This document shows positions 44,782-54,127 of a DNA stretch of 64,000 nucleotides, one piece after another (the stretch's first letter is position 1; each line of letters starts with the position of its first letter). The DNA is from Arthrobacter sp. Bz4 (GTDB taxonomy: Bacteria > Actinomycetota > Actinomycetes > Actinomycetales > Micrococcaceae), in assembly GCF_003075455.1 (NCBI RefSeq), contig NZ_QDAE01000003.1, forward strand, positions 186,001 to 250,000, in the 5' to 3' direction. A program made the translations under genes and the position numbers. The notes beneath the pieces were generated by a model. The model saw nothing but the letters and a program-made list of their open reading frames with translations, had not been told where the DNA came from and searched no databases.

Positions 44782-46086
44782 TCAGATGGCGGTCCTTGGA
44801 GCGGTGCCCTCCGTGCCGGATTCCCGAAGCGCCTTGCGTTCCCGCGCCTTGTCCAGGGCATTGATCATGGGTGCGGCGGTGACGCCGTGAAGGAGGATCG
44901 ACATGACGATGACCAAGCCGACAATGCGCCATAGAGTCTCATCCTCGCTAGCGAACTCGCCCTTGGAGAGGGCGTAGCTGAGGTAGTAGATGGAACCGAT
45001 ACCGCGGACGCCGAAGAAGGAAATGACGGCGCGTTCCCAGGGCCCGGTGCTGCCTCGTGCGAGGCTGATCCACGCCGCGATGGGCCGCACCAGCAGGAGG
45101 AAGGCGAGCGCAACAAGGATTTCACTGAGGGTGACTCCTGCCAGCAGTCCCCTTGCCACGGCGCCGCCCAGTAGGACGAGCACCACCACTGTGAGTAGCC
45201 GTTCGAGCTGCTCGATGTAGCTGTGCAGCACTCCGTGGAACCCGTGCGTCTGTTCGCCTGAGCGGATAGTCACGGCGCAGACGAAGACGGCAATGAACCC
45301 GTATCCTTCGACCATTTCGGTGACCCCGTAGGTGAGGAAGGTGGCTGCGAGAGCAACAAAGCCCTCGGAGTGACTGGCCAGCCGGGCGCTCTCGATTCGG
45401 GACTGGAAGAAGATCCTGCTCAGCAGCTTGCCCATTCCGAAGCCCAGTAGGCATCCAATGGCTATCCGCCAGACCACATCCAGGGCGACAAACTCGGGGA
45501 ACCACGCCGAAGGCGAACTACCCACCAGGCTGATGGCGATGGCGAGATAAACGAACGGGAAGGCAAGGCCGTCGTTGAGCCCGGCCTCGGAGGTAAGCCC
45601 GAATCGCACCTCATCCTCGCCTTCGAGTTCTTCCTCCGTTTCGGAGGGCGCTCCGACCTGCACTTCCGATGCCAGCACCGGATCCGTGGGCGCCAGGGCC
45701 GCCGCGACGAGGATCGCTCCAGCCAGCCCGAGGCCGAGCACCCACATTCCGAGCAGCGTGAAAACGATCAAACACAGCGGCATCGCGATCCCGAGCAACC
45801 GCCAGGTGGTGGCCCAACGCTTTAGTCCCACCTTTCGGTCCAGGGCTAGCCCCGCGCCCATGAGGGACACGATCACGCAAATCTCACTCAGGTGAATTGT
45901 CACATCGCTGTACGCAATCGGGTCCGGGTCCGGCAGCCCTTCGGCGAAATAGAACACCACGAAGCCGGCGGCAAGGAACATCATTGGCATCGAGACCGGG
46001 GCCCGCAGCAGCAAACGTGGCAGCAACGCGGCTGCGAAGACAGCAATCCCGGCGGCAGCGAATATCACACTCGGTGTTTCAAACAC
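44782..46086 (-). CDS. Cation:proton antiporter, CPA1 family
   Basis: The 434-residue protein has about 12 membrane segments. It contains the CPA1 unwound-helix pairs: LAPTDPVLASEVQVG in the first half, and the ion-binding aspartate in LTSEAGLNDGLAFPFVY. A C-terminal FFGVRGIGSIYYLSYAL also fits Na+/H+ exchangers of the NhaP group. An acidic cytosolic loop (ETEEELEGEDE) precedes the aspartate helix. It probably exchanges sodium for protons. Other cation-linked transporters lie within 10 kb. Confidence 0.9.
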   Translation of the reverse strand: MFETPSVIFAAAGIAVFAAALLPRLLLRAPVSMPMMFLAAGFVVFYFAEGLPDPDPIAYSDVTIHLSEICVIVSLMGAGLALDRKVGLKRWATTWRLLGIAMPLCLIVFTLLGMWVLGLGLAGAILVAAALAPTDPVLASEVQVGAPSETEEELEGEDEVRFGLTSEAGLNDGLAFPFVYLAIAISLVGSSPSAWFPEFVALDVVWRIAIGCLLGFGMGKLLSRIFFQSRIESARLASHSEGFVALAATFLTYGVTEMVEGYGFIAVFVCAVTIRSGEQTHGFHGVLHSYIEQLERLLTVVVLVLLGGAVARGLLAGVTLSEILVALAFLLLVRPIAAWISLARGSTGPWERAVISFFGVRGIGSIYYLSYALSKGEFASEDETLWRIVGLVIVMSILLHGVTAAPMINALDKARERKALRESGTEGTAPRTAI

Positions 46087-46207
46087 CGGTACCTCTTTCG
46101 TTATGCGGACTAGTGCACCCTGTGTGAACCACGCAAGAGTAGGTTACGCCGAATTGGCACTGCACGTGACGAGCGCCTAGCTTCTGCCTTTCCCGCGATG
46201 CTGGGCC

Positions 46208-46237
46208 GCACCCTGGGGGTGCCAGCCCCCAGAGTGC
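46208..46237. terminator. Hairpin after the D-threonine-aldolase-like gene
   Basis: GCACCCTGGGGG pairs with CCCCCAGAGTGC with one mismatch and a 6-nt loop. It lies just past the stop at 46246 on the minus strand and in front of the antiporter gene. No T tract is present on that strand. Confidence 0.5.
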
Positions 46238-46245
46238 GAGAGGGG

Positions 46246-47349
46246 CTAGTTGTTTTTACCGCGGGCGGCAACCCGCCAGCGGTCGACGACGACGCCGCTG
46301 CTCAGTACCGTCACCTCGTCCACGAGGTTCATGGTTAGGCACACATGGTTGGGAATCACCCGCAACCGCTCGCCCAGTGCTGGCAGTTGTGCACCGTCGG
46401 GCCAGCTGACCGTGGCATGGTGCTCGGACAGTGCGCTAATACGGGCTTCGGGATGGTCCGCGAGCCGCCCGAACCCGGTGGCCCAGGCTGGGCGGTCACT
46501 GCCGATCACCTTGCTGCCAGCATCCAGGATGACTCTGCGTGGCGCGTGAGCGTCACCTTCATGGCGGCTGACAACAGTTGACGCGATAGTCAAAGCAATA
46601 TCGTCCAGGGTGCACCGCCCCAGCTCCAGCTGTTGAGCGTCTCCGAAGACATACACTCCGGGTCGGACTTCGGTTGCCGCTGATGTGCGTGTGAGGGTAG
46701 CCGTCGGGGTCGACCCGCCGCTAATCCGGGAGACCTCGAACCCTGCGGCCCCAACCAGCCGGGCTGCTTCCGCGAGCGCTTCCTGTTCCTGATCGGCTGC
46801 GCTTACTGGCATACCCGGCGCATAGCTATGCCCAGGGAAGGTGAAGACCCCCGACACCCTTAGCCCGGCCTCGGCCGCCGAACGAGCGACCTCAACCGCT
46901 GCCGATGGGCTCACCCCGCTGCGATGGTGACCGCTGTCTATCTCCACCAGGATTTCGATCCTGTCCGCGGCACCCGAAAGCGCCTTGCCCATCGCGCGAG
47001 TGGCTTCGACTGAATCCGTCCCGACGGCGACCCGTGCTGTGGCGCTGAGTTGAATCAGTCGGCGGGCATGATGGGGAGTGACCCAGAGCGGATAGGCGAT
47101 GAAGAGGTCCGTCGCACCATGGTCCACAAAGATTTCAGCTTCCCCGATGGTCGCTACCGTCAGACCCACCGCACCCGCGGCCAGCTGTAGTGCGGCGATC
47201 TGCGGGATCTTGTGGGTCTTCACATGCGGTCGAAGACCCATCCCCTTGCCTTGCACCACCGTGGCCATCCGATCGATGTTGCGCTGGAGGGTGTCCAGGT
47301 CAATCATGACCTCTGGGGTCTCAATACCTTCCGGCACAGGATTAATCAT
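46246..47349 (-). CDS. D-threonine aldolase/D-serine dehydratase-like PLP enzyme
   Basis: I start at ATG 47349 (MINPVPEGIETPEVMIDLD); upstream codons lack family likeness. The 367 residues form an alanine-racemase-type TIM barrel (to about 240) with the PLP lysine in LRPHVKTHKIPQ. A beta domain follows with the metal pair His and Cys in IPNHVCLTMNL, the mark of the D-threonine aldolase/D-serine dehydratase fold. Likely substrates are D-3-hydroxyamino acids; the exact one is unknown. It is divergent from the DHFR-family gene. It could help recycle or detoxify D-amino acids from wall turnover. Confidence 0.85.
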   Translation of the reverse strand: MINPVPEGIETPEVMIDLDTLQRNIDRMATVVQGKGMGLRPHVKTHKIPQIAALQLAAGAVGLTVATIGEAEIFVDHGATDLFIAYPLWVTPHHARRLIQLSATARVAVGTDSVEATRAMGKALSGAADRIEILVEIDSGHHRSGVSPSAAVEVARSAAEAGLRVSGVFTFPGHSYAPGMPVSAADQEQEALAEAARLVGAAGFEVSRISGGSTPTATLTRTSAATEVRPGVYVFGDAQQLELGRCTLDDIALTIASTVVSRHEGDAHAPRRVILDAGSKVIGSDRPAWATGFGRLADHPEARISALSEHHATVSWPDGAQLPALGERLRVIPNHVCLTMNLVDEVTVLSSGVVVDRWRVAARGKNN

Positions 47350-47573
47350 TCCTCCATAGTCCCCTGCCCTCCCCCACATGCGTGGGTGGGCTCGAGGCAT
47401 TCTCGTCAGGACCCGGCTGATGGTTGTCCTCGACACCACCACTGTCACGATCGCGGCCGGACTCCTTGCGGGTTTATCGCGGGTTGCGCTACGGTCGGCG
47501 CAGCCTCGTCAGAACGGCCGCGTTGGCTGTCCTGAGTGTCGCCGTCGACCCCTGGCTGGAAGGTAGAAGCCCA

Positions 47574-48245
47574 ATGTCGCTTGTTCGTGTTCACAATTTT
47601 ACTGTCTCGATCGATGGATTCGGCACGGGCGAGGGGCAACAACTGGACGCGCCTTTCGGGCATGCCGGGACGCGCTTGCTTGAATGGGCCCTCCCGACAC
47701 GCACTTTCCAGCGCTTGGGTTTCCACGGCGAGGAACGGGGCTCCAACGGTGTCGACGAAGTCTTCGCCAGCCAATGGGCCTCCGGCATCGGAGTCGAAAT
47801 CATGGGCCGGAACAAGTTCGGGCCTCAGCGCGGCCCGTGGGCCGACGAACAGTGGAAGGGTTGGTGGGGAGACAATCCGCCCTTCCACACCCCTGTAGTC
47901 GTCCTGACTCACCACTTACGTCCGACACTGGCCATGGACGGCGGCACCACATTCCACTTTGTGGACGCCGAGCCTGCCGAAGCGCTCGAACAGGCTCGCA
48001 CCCTCGCCGGCGATCTCGATGTGCGAATCGGCGGTGGCGCCGCCACCGTCCGGCAGTTCCTTGAAGCCGATCTGGTCGACCAAATGCACCTGGTTCTTGT
48101 CCCGATCTTCCTTGGCCGGGGGGAACGGCTGTGGGACTCCCTCGAAGGGCTCGAGGAACGCTTCCACATTGAGGCAGCGCCCTCCCCCAGCGGTGTCATC
48201 CATCTGACCTTCGACCGACGTCCGGGACCCCCAAGTGAGCGGTGA
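47574..48245 (+). CDS. Dihydrofolate reductase family (RibD C-terminal-like) protein
   Basis: I start at ATG 47574 with GGAAGG upstream. The 223-residue protein has the RibD_C/DHFR fold: VHNFTVSIDGFGTG at the start, GRNKFGPQRGPWADEQWKGWW, PVVVLTHHLRPTL, and the NADPH loop VRIGGGAATVRQFLEADLVDQMHLVLVPI (as strands and a GGG turn). These stand-alone proteins are common in actinobacteria and their substrates are mostly unknown; this is not the folate-pathway DHFR. It is alone between two minus-strand genes. Confidence 0.87.
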   Translation: MSLVRVHNFTVSIDGFGTGEGQQLDAPFGHAGTRLLEWALPTRTFQRLGFHGEERGSNGVDEVFASQWASGIGVEIMGRNKFGPQRGPWADEQWKGWWGDNPPFHTPVVVLTHHLRPTLAMDGGTTFHFVDAEPAEALEQARTLAGDLDVRIGGGAATVRQFLEADLVDQMHLVLVPIFLGRGERLWDSLEGLEERFHIEAAPSPSGVIHLTFDRRPGPPSER

Positions 48246-48364
48246 CCATGGTCATCACCTGTTAGCGCGCCAATGACCCTGCGGCGGGCCCACATAGTTC
48301 CCGGTCAGAGCCATACTTCGCAGTGTTTCCCTGTCCTCGGGTGGGCAATGGATCCGCGCGGTAA

Positions 48365-49528
48365 TTAGGGCACGGAGTTGGGGTTTCCGGCTTGGTTTAG
48401 CTTTCGCCCCTTGTGGAGCCCAACTTCGAACGAGGTAAAGGAGATGAGGGTTACCGCGATCAACGGAAGTACGAACCAGGCCATGGCAGCGGTGAATCCG
48501 CCGAGCGCGTCGTGTGCTGTAGCGGCCAGCACAACGTAACCGGTGTAGGCGAGGTATAGCCCCACGAACAGAATGCCTTCCCAGCGTGCGACGGCAAATC
48601 CGGTGAATGCGATGGGCAGCAAGGCTACTGAAGCCGCCAGCATTACCGGCATATCGAACGCGACCGCGGCAGTGGCCACGGTAATGCCTTCAAGAGAGAT
48701 CAGTGCCGGAAGACCGAGGACCACCCCGATGTTGAATATGTTGCTGCCCACCACGTTACCGACGGCCAGGTCCCGTTCACCTCGCCGCACCGCGATGATC
48801 GATGTTGCCAGTTCTGGCAGTGACGTTCCGACTGCCACTACGGTCAACCCGACCACGAGACTGCTCACGCCCAACGAGGAGGCGATGCTCACTGCACCGT
48901 CAACCAGCAACGAAGCACCAGCGACCAGTAGGGCTACCCCCAGCAGTACGAGCAGGAGCGATCTTACGAAGGAGTCGGCGCGCACCACCGTTTCCTTCTC
49001 CTCCGCTTGTTCTTTGGTCGAGTCAGCGGTGGTTGGGGTGTTATGCAAGTTCGGTGTGGTGTGAAGGCTTTTGACCTCCCGTCGACTGACGAGAATGGTC
49101 ATCACAGTGTGCACCACAACGACACTGAACAGGAGCAGCCCATCCAGGGCGCTGATACTCCCATCCAGTGATAAGAGCAGCAGACCGGCAGATAGGCCAA
49201 CCATTAGGGGCAGATCGAAGCGCACCAATCGTTGCTTCACGGCAATGGGCAGAATTAAGGCGGATATTCCCAGAATGAGCAGGACGTTGACGATGTTACT
49301 GCCGACCACGTTCCCCACTGCGAGGCCCGGTTCATCGCGGATCACGGCACCGATGGTCACGGCCAACTCCGGTGCTGAGGTTGCCGCCGATACGACAGTG
49401 AGCCCGACCACCAGCGCAGAAATTCCCGCACGTCGGGCCAGCGATGACGCTCCCCGAACCAGAAATTCTCCCCCCAGAACAAGCAACATCAGGCCGACCA
49501 CGATCCGTCCGACGTCAAGAGCATCCAT
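48365..49528 (-). CDS. Calcium/sodium antiporter (CaCA family, YrbG-like)
   Basis: The 387-residue protein has two inverted halves of about five membrane helices each. Each half has the alpha-repeat: SAATSAPELAVTIGA with VGSNIVNVLLILG in the first, and VAVGTSLPELATSIIA with VGSNIFNIGVVLG in the second. These are the ion-binding motifs of Na+/Ca2+ exchangers. A charged cytosolic loop links the halves (about 150-180). It likely exports calcium using sodium. No regulatory calcium domain is present. Confidence 0.92.
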   Translation of the reverse strand: MDALDVGRIVVGLMLLVLGGEFLVRGASSLARRAGISALVVGLTVVSAATSAPELAVTIGAVIRDEPGLAVGNVVGSNIVNVLLILGISALILPIAVKQRLVRFDLPLMVGLSAGLLLLSLDGSISALDGLLLFSVVVVHTVMTILVSRREVKSLHTTPNLHNTPTTADSTKEQAEEKETVVRADSFVRSLLLVLLGVALLVAGASLLVDGAVSIASSLGVSSLVVGLTVVAVGTSLPELATSIIAVRRGERDLAVGNVVGSNIFNIGVVLGLPALISLEGITVATAAVAFDMPVMLAASVALLPIAFTGFAVARWEGILFVGLYLAYTGYVVLAATAHDALGGFTAAMAWFVLPLIAVTLISFTSFEVGLHKGRKLNQAGNPNSVP

Positions 49529-49611
49529 GGGTAAAAGTGTACGGGGCTACCTACGGCTAGCTGCCGGAAGGGTTCAAAAGGGCCAGGACATTGCTTCGAG
49601 GTTGATTCAGG

Positions 49612-50493
49612 TCAAGGGTTGCAGTACTCGCAGAAGCGCGGGTCGGCTCGGGGTGGGTCAGTCAGCTCGCGAGTGCAGCGGTACTCACAGTTGATGCACC
49701 CATAGATGACGGCGCGGGTTTCGCTTGTGGGTTCACCGCAGCTGGAGCACTTCAGCCCTGAAATTCGCTCCACTTTCCAGAATCCTGGGCTGGCGCACTC
49801 CGGGCATCTGGAGCGAATCCGCTGCGAAAGATCTTCCGCAGCGAGGCGGATAGTTTCCATACGAGTGGGATTGGCGCAAGCACGCATATCTGTCTCCAGA
49901 AAGACCTGCCCTTCCCCCGATTGGGCCTGAGCGGCCGAAAAGGCCAGCTCCAGCTCGGTCCAGTTGGATAGTCCCTTACGGAAGGCGGGGTCCTGCTCGC
50001 CGTCCGGTCGAACAACTAAGTGATGGTCAGGAAACTTGGATCTACAGGCAAACCCGCGGGCCTCCGCCCAGTCCGCGGTCAGCAGATGAGAGAAATTCGT
50101 CTTACCTTGGGCCATGGCGACAATCTCCAGCTCACGGCCTGTGTCGATCCATAGGATGAGTTCAATATTCCAGGGAAACATTCCAAGGTAGGGATCTGTT
50201 GCAAATGAGCCCTCGCTGGCGATACCAATTGGCAGTCCCGACAATTTCATGCCCATCTGCGCCTTCCTGCGTGCAGCCTCCAGCTGTGTGCCGGCGCGCG
50301 GAATGTCACGGGTGAAAGTACCGAGCAGATCAGTATCGTAGCCTGCAACATGTTCAACCCGGCAACCAAGCGCATCGTCTAGCACCGGGCCGATGACCCG
50401 CTCCTTGCCATGCTGGGTAAGTAGAGCTATCCGTTCACCCGGATACATGGGGAGCGGCATTGGTGTGCCGACATGGATAGCGGGCATTTGCAA
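49612..50493 (-). CDS. DUF6671 family protein with C-terminal zinc ribbons
   Basis: The 293-residue soluble protein matches what I know of the DUF6671 family. The N-terminal part has LLTQHGKERVIGP, then GIASEGSF and a central ETDMRACANPTRM motif. The C-terminal 65 residues hold ten or so cysteines as paired ribbons: CPECASP, CSSCGEP, CINCEYRC and FCEYCNP. Nucleic-acid binding or redox roles are possible, but none is known. It is divergent from sbtA, with 209 bp between the starts. Confidence 0.75.
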   Translation of the reverse strand: MQMPAIHVGTPMPLPMYPGERIALLTQHGKERVIGPVLDDALGCRVEHVAGYDTDLLGTFTRDIPRAGTQLEAARRKAQMGMKLSGLPIGIASEGSFATDPYLGMFPWNIELILWIDTGRELEIVAMAQGKTNFSHLLTADWAEARGFACRSKFPDHHLVVRPDGEQDPAFRKGLSNWTELELAFSAAQAQSGEGQVFLETDMRACANPTRMETIRLAAEDLSQRIRSRCPECASPGFWKVERISGLKCSSCGEPTSETRAVIYGCINCEYRCTRELTDPPRADPRFCEYCNP

Positions 50494-50702
50494 CCTCTCC
50501 GTGGACGACCCCAGACAGGAAGGATAGGTGCCCTTCTTGGCTGGGTCTTCCGTGACTTAATACATGAAGTATAGTTCAGGAATAGAATTCCGGAGACGAT
50601 GAGGAGCCGTCATGGTGTCTTCGGTGTTCATCCCACACGCCAGCGCACAGACAGCGAATTTTCACCAATGCCGACGTTTGTGCAGCAGTAAGAAAGGCCC
50701 AC

Positions 50703-51650
50703 GTGATCGATCCCATCATCCTTTTCTTCCTGCTCGGCGCAGTGGCGGGACTCCTGCGTTCGGAGTTGCGCCTACCGGCAGCAGTTTACGATTTCATCAG
50801 CATTGTGTTGCTGCTATCCATCGGACTCAAAGGCGGTATAGAGCTCGCCAGACAGCCCTTCGTCACTCTGCTGCCGCAGATGCTCGCCGTTGTTGCGCTG
50901 GGGTTCCTTCTCTCGCTGGTTGCCTTCCCCACACTCCGCTATCTGGGTCGCTTCAACCGAGCAGATTCCGCTTCCATCGCAGCCCACTATGGCTCAGTGA
51001 GTGTGGGCACTTATGCGGTGGCCGTCGCTTACCTGGGTAGCCGCGAGATTGCATTCGAAGAGCACATGCCGTTGCTCCTGGTGTTGATGGAAGTGCCAGC
51101 CATCATTATGGGAATCATTCTGGCCCGAGGCCTCTCCCGCGAAACCAGGTGGAAATCAATTGGCCATGAGGTTTTCCTTGGGAAAAGCGTGGTGTTGCTC
51201 CTGGGTGGGCTTCTCATCGGATGGCTGGCGGGCCCGGACGGGCTCTCTTCGATTGAGCCGTTCTTTTTTGACCTTTTCAAGGGATTCTTGGCCCTTTTCC
51301 TGCTTGAGATGGGGCTCATCACGGCGACGCAGATCGGCAGCCTACGCAAGCACGGAATTTTTCTCGTCGCCTTTGGAATAGTCATGCCACTCTTTTCCGG
51401 CCTGGTCGGGACCGGGCTCGGCTGGGCTTTGGGCCTCTCCATCGGTGGAACCATGGTTCTTGCCACGCTAGCGGCAAGTGCGTCGTACATCGCGGCGCCA
51501 GCAGCCATGCGCATTTCAGTTCCCGAAGCCAACCCAACCCTTTCGCTGGCCGCCTCGCTGGGGATAACGTTCCCGTTCAACGTACTGATCGGAATTCCGA
51601 TCTACTACACGATGGCCGTGTGGGCACATACTGCTCTCGCTGGAGGATGA
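50703..51650 (+). CDS. sbtA: Sodium-dependent bicarbonate transporter SbtA
   Basis: The 315-residue protein has about ten membrane helices in two inverted halves, with the family landmarks GLKGGIEL, AAHYGSVSVGTYAVA and LASASYIAAPAAMR. It belongs to the SbtA (DUF897) family, which imports bicarbonate with sodium, first found in cyanobacteria. The start is GTG at 50703. Its stop is 5 bp before the sbtB start, and SbtB is the known PII-like brake of SbtA. In a heterotroph it may feed bicarbonate to carboxylases. Confidence 0.88.
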   Translation: MIDPIILFFLLGAVAGLLRSELRLPAAVYDFISIVLLLSIGLKGGIELARQPFVTLLPQMLAVVALGFLLSLVAFPTLRYLGRFNRADSASIAAHYGSVSVGTYAVAVAYLGSREIAFEEHMPLLLVLMEVPAIIMGIILARGLSRETRWKSIGHEVFLGKSVVLLLGGLLIGWLAGPDGLSSIEPFFFDLFKGFLALFLLEMGLITATQIGSLRKHGIFLVAFGIVMPLFSGLVGTGLGWALGLSIGGTMVLATLAASASYIAAPAAMRISVPEANPTLSLAASLGITFPFNVLIGIPIYYTMAVWAHTALAGG

Positions 51651-51655
51651 GACTG

Positions 51656-51973
51656 ATGCAAAACCGAACAACTAAGCTGCTAACAATCATCACCGAATCG
51701 GTGCTTGAAACCACACTCGCGCGCGAGCTCGACCGACTGAATGCTCGCGGCTACACCATCACCGATGCGCGAGGGAAAGGCCACCACGGCGTGCGTAACG
51801 CCGGCTGGGAACCGAGCAGCAACATCCGCATCGAGGTGGCATGCGATGAAGCGACGGCCGGGGCGATCGCCGGGTTTCTCGAAAAAAACTATTCCGACAA
51901 CTACGCAATGATCTTGTTCACGAGCGACATCGAAGTCCTGCGTTTGAACAGACCGCCCAGCACCGCCACGTGA
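51656..51973 (+). CDS. sbtB: SbtB, PII-like regulator of SbtA
   Basis: I start at ATG 51656 because GGAGG (51642-51646) sits 9 nt upstream; an ATG overlapping the sbtA stop is too close. The 105 residues have the PII ferredoxin-like fold: KLLTIITESVLETTLARELDRL, a T-loop area with ARGKGHHGVRNAGWEPSSNIR, and IRIEVACDEATAGAIAGFLE. The GKGHHG motif is where SbtB proteins hold cAMP, AMP or ADP. It has no C-terminal CGPxGC redox loop. It should bind SbtA and block it depending on adenine nucleotides. Confidence 0.85.
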   Translation: MQNRTTKLLTIITESVLETTLARELDRLNARGYTITDARGKGHHGVRNAGWEPSSNIRIEVACDEATAGAIAGFLEKNYSDNYAMILFTSDIEVLRLNRPPSTAT

Positions 51974-52305
51974 GAAACTCCGGCCGTTAAAGGCAAGCAG
52001 CAGGACAGCCGGCCGAAACGCCGCGATCCGCCAGCTATGACACAGGCATAGTCTTCTGCCCCACCATGATCGCGGCACCAACCAGGAGCTTGACCTAGCC
52101 CAGCCAAGCCCGAGAACGCCCCACAAGGGCACAGCTAACCGAACCGTCCCGTGAATCAAGCCGCCTGCTTGTTGGCGATGAGGAATATTCGGACAACCGA
52201 TCCACTGTCCTGCGCCCTGCACGCTGACGGAGGTCGGGAGGACACTGCATGGGCATCGTCGCGATCCTTTTTACAGAAAATAGCGGCATCGAACCCGGGC
52301 TTCAT
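51974..52305. other. Intergenic region, 332 bp, no recognised gene
   Basis: No gene with an SD, a start and a plausible protein was found on either strand. A minus-strand frame of about 20 codons ending near 52040 (VKLLVGAAIMVGQKTMPVS) looks like a membrane-protein tail but has no start. It may be a remnant or chance. No strong hairpin was seen. Confidence 0.5.
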
Positions 52306-52674
52306 TTATGCAGTTGGTTCCTTTGCTGGTGACTTTTGCCAAGGCCACCTGCCGGTAATCTCGAGTTCAAGCGAGAAGCTGAGGAATGTTCGGATCAGGA
52401 CGATCAGACCCAGCACGCCGACTGATTCAAAAGTGGGGGTTACTGCAACGGTCCGAATGATGTCCGCTGCTACCAGCAGCTCAAGGCCGAGAAGAATGGA
52501 TCTTCCCAGTCTTCGGCGGTAAGTCTCGTAGGTCTTGTGGCCTTCGTTTTTTCGCCGTCGCAGCAGGGCGCCAGCGGCAATCAGGCTCGCAGCGATGATA
52601 CCGATCACTATCGCGGCGACACCGGCCGCGTCGACCGCTTTACCAATCCCTTCCATCACTTCCTTGAATTCCAC
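52306..52674 (-). CDS. DUF1622 membrane protein
   Basis: The 122-residue protein has three membrane helices (about 15-38, 58-75, 83-100) and the DUF1622 core RRRLGRSILLGLELLVAADIIRTV. It ends GRWPWQKSP in the cytosol. The family is widespread and uncharacterised. The sequence shows no ion-binding motif that would assign a transport role. It reads in the same direction as the APC permease gene and lies 103 bp beyond that gene's stop, possibly on the same transcript. Confidence 0.87.
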   Translation of the reverse strand: MEFKEVMEGIGKAVDAAGVAAIVIGIIAASLIAAGALLRRRKNEGHKTYETYRRRLGRSILLGLELLVAADIIRTVAVTPTFESVGVLGLIVLIRTFLSFSLELEITGRWPWQKSPAKEPTA

Positions 52675-52777
52675 TCTGCTGCACCTGCCTTTTATGTCGG
52701 AGAACCGAGCTGAGGTTCATCGTGAGGACACTCTGAGCCGTTCTGAAGTTAGTTGCAACGACCGCTGGTGACGCGTG

Positions 52778-54127
52778 TCAGTCGGACTCGTGCCGGGTGG
52801 ACGTTCCTTCCGTGGGCGCGGCGTCGTCGTTCCGTCGGCGTACCACGAGCCATTGGGTCACAACGATGATCAGGGCGACGACGGCGGTGATTATCAGGGT
52901 GAATGGGTCTGATTGCGCTTTGAGAAGGATGAAGGGTATCAGGACGGCGACGTCGAGGACGATCGCCACCCAGGGGATCCAGGTTTTGGCTTCGACGTCG
53001 TCCTTCAGGTGCCGGATGATGCCCCAGTGGATGGCGATGTCCATGACCAGGTAGAGGATCGCGCCGAGGGAGGCGATCTGGGAGAGGTCGAAGAAGGCGG
53101 CCATGAGGATGGCTAGTCCGGCGGTGATGTATAGCGACTGGTGTCCCTCTTTGCCGGGCAGGCCGGGGGCCTGGCCCATGTCACGGAGCATGTCGTAGAG
53201 TTTCGAAACTGAGAACAGGCTGGCGACTAGTCCCGAAAGGGTAGCGACCACCGCGATCGCCACGGTCAGGCCCACCCCCCATGACCCGAACGCCGGCTCC
53301 GCTGCTTCCGCGAGAGCATAGTCGCGGGCCTCCACGATCTGAGGGACGGTGAGGCTCCCGGTGACCGCGACGGTAATCATCAGATAGAGCACGGTGCACA
53401 GGCTGATGGCGATCATGATGGACCGTCCAATATTGCGTTTGGGATCACGCAGGTCCCCGCCCTGGTTGGTGATCGTGGTGAATCCCTTATACGCCAGAAT
53501 GCACAGTGCGACCGCGCCCAGAAATCCCAGGAGCCCTGCATCCGGTGGTGTGCGGTCCGTGGTGGTGAACAGGTCCCCCAGGGAGGAGAGACCGGCGGTG
53601 AGGATCCCGGCAACGGCTAGGACCGCGATGCCAACAATCTTGATCGCTGCGGTGACCGTAGCGGAGCGTTCCACCAACGTATTGCCCACCAGATTCACCA
53701 ACGCTGCACCCGTAATGGCTATTACAGCCAGGACCGGTACCCAGAGGGTAGAGTCCTGCAGTCCGAAGGGACGCAGCAGATAGGTTCCAAAGGTGCGCCC
53801 AAGAAGGCTTTCGGCCAGGATCATCGACACGTACATGAATAACGAGAACGAGCCGGCAACCACCCCGGGGCCGTAGGCGGCCTTGAGCAGCATGGCGATG
53901 CCGCCGGAAGATGGATTCTTTGCGGAGTAGCGGATGTAGGAGTAGGAGCTGAACCCCACGACCACGGCGCCGGCGAAGAACGCCCACGGTACCCAGCCGC
54001 CGGCCAGTTCGGCCACCTGGCCAACGAGCGCGAAGATACCCGCCCCAATCATGACCCCGGTCCCCAGGGCCACGGAACCGGTCAACGACAGTTTCTGCTC
54101 ATTCTTCGATGATGATTCGGCTTCCAT
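52778..54127 (-). CDS. APC family amino acid permease
   Basis: I start at ATG 54127 (MEAESSSKNEQ), with GAAAGG upstream. The 449-residue protein has 12 helices of the LeuT fold. The first unwound helix has the substrate-binding GVMIGAGIFALVGQ, and the sixth has LCILAYKGFTTITNQGGDLRDPKRNI. It belongs to the amino acid-polyamine-organocation superfamily; the substrate cannot be read from sequence. It stands between the DUF1622 gene and the frameshifted lipoprotein. Confidence 0.88.
   Translation of the reverse strand: MEAESSSKNEQKLSLTGSVALGTGVMIGAGIFALVGQVAELAGGWVPWAFFAGAVVVGFSSYSYIRYSAKNPSSGGIAMLLKAAYGPGVVAGSFSLFMYVSMILAESLLGRTFGTYLLRPFGLQDSTLWVPVLAVIAITGAALVNLVGNTLVERSATVTAAIKIVGIAVLAVAGILTAGLSSLGDLFTTTDRTPPDAGLLGFLGAVALCILAYKGFTTITNQGGDLRDPKRNIGRSIMIAISLCTVLYLMITVAVTGSLTVPQIVEARDYALAEAAEPAFGSWGVGLTVAIAVVATLSGLVASLFSVSKLYDMLRDMGQAPGLPGKEGHQSLYITAGLAILMAAFFDLSQIASLGAILYLVMDIAIHWGIIRHLKDDVEAKTWIPWVAIVLDVAVLIPFILLKAQSDPFTLIITAVVALIIVVTQWLVVRRRNDDAAPTEGTSTRHESD

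Noticed and set aside
47350-47573. Extra N-terminal codons for the two divergent genes at 47.4 kb
   Set aside because: Both open frames extend across the shared intergenic gap, but SD positions and family starts place the real ATGs at 47349 and 47574.
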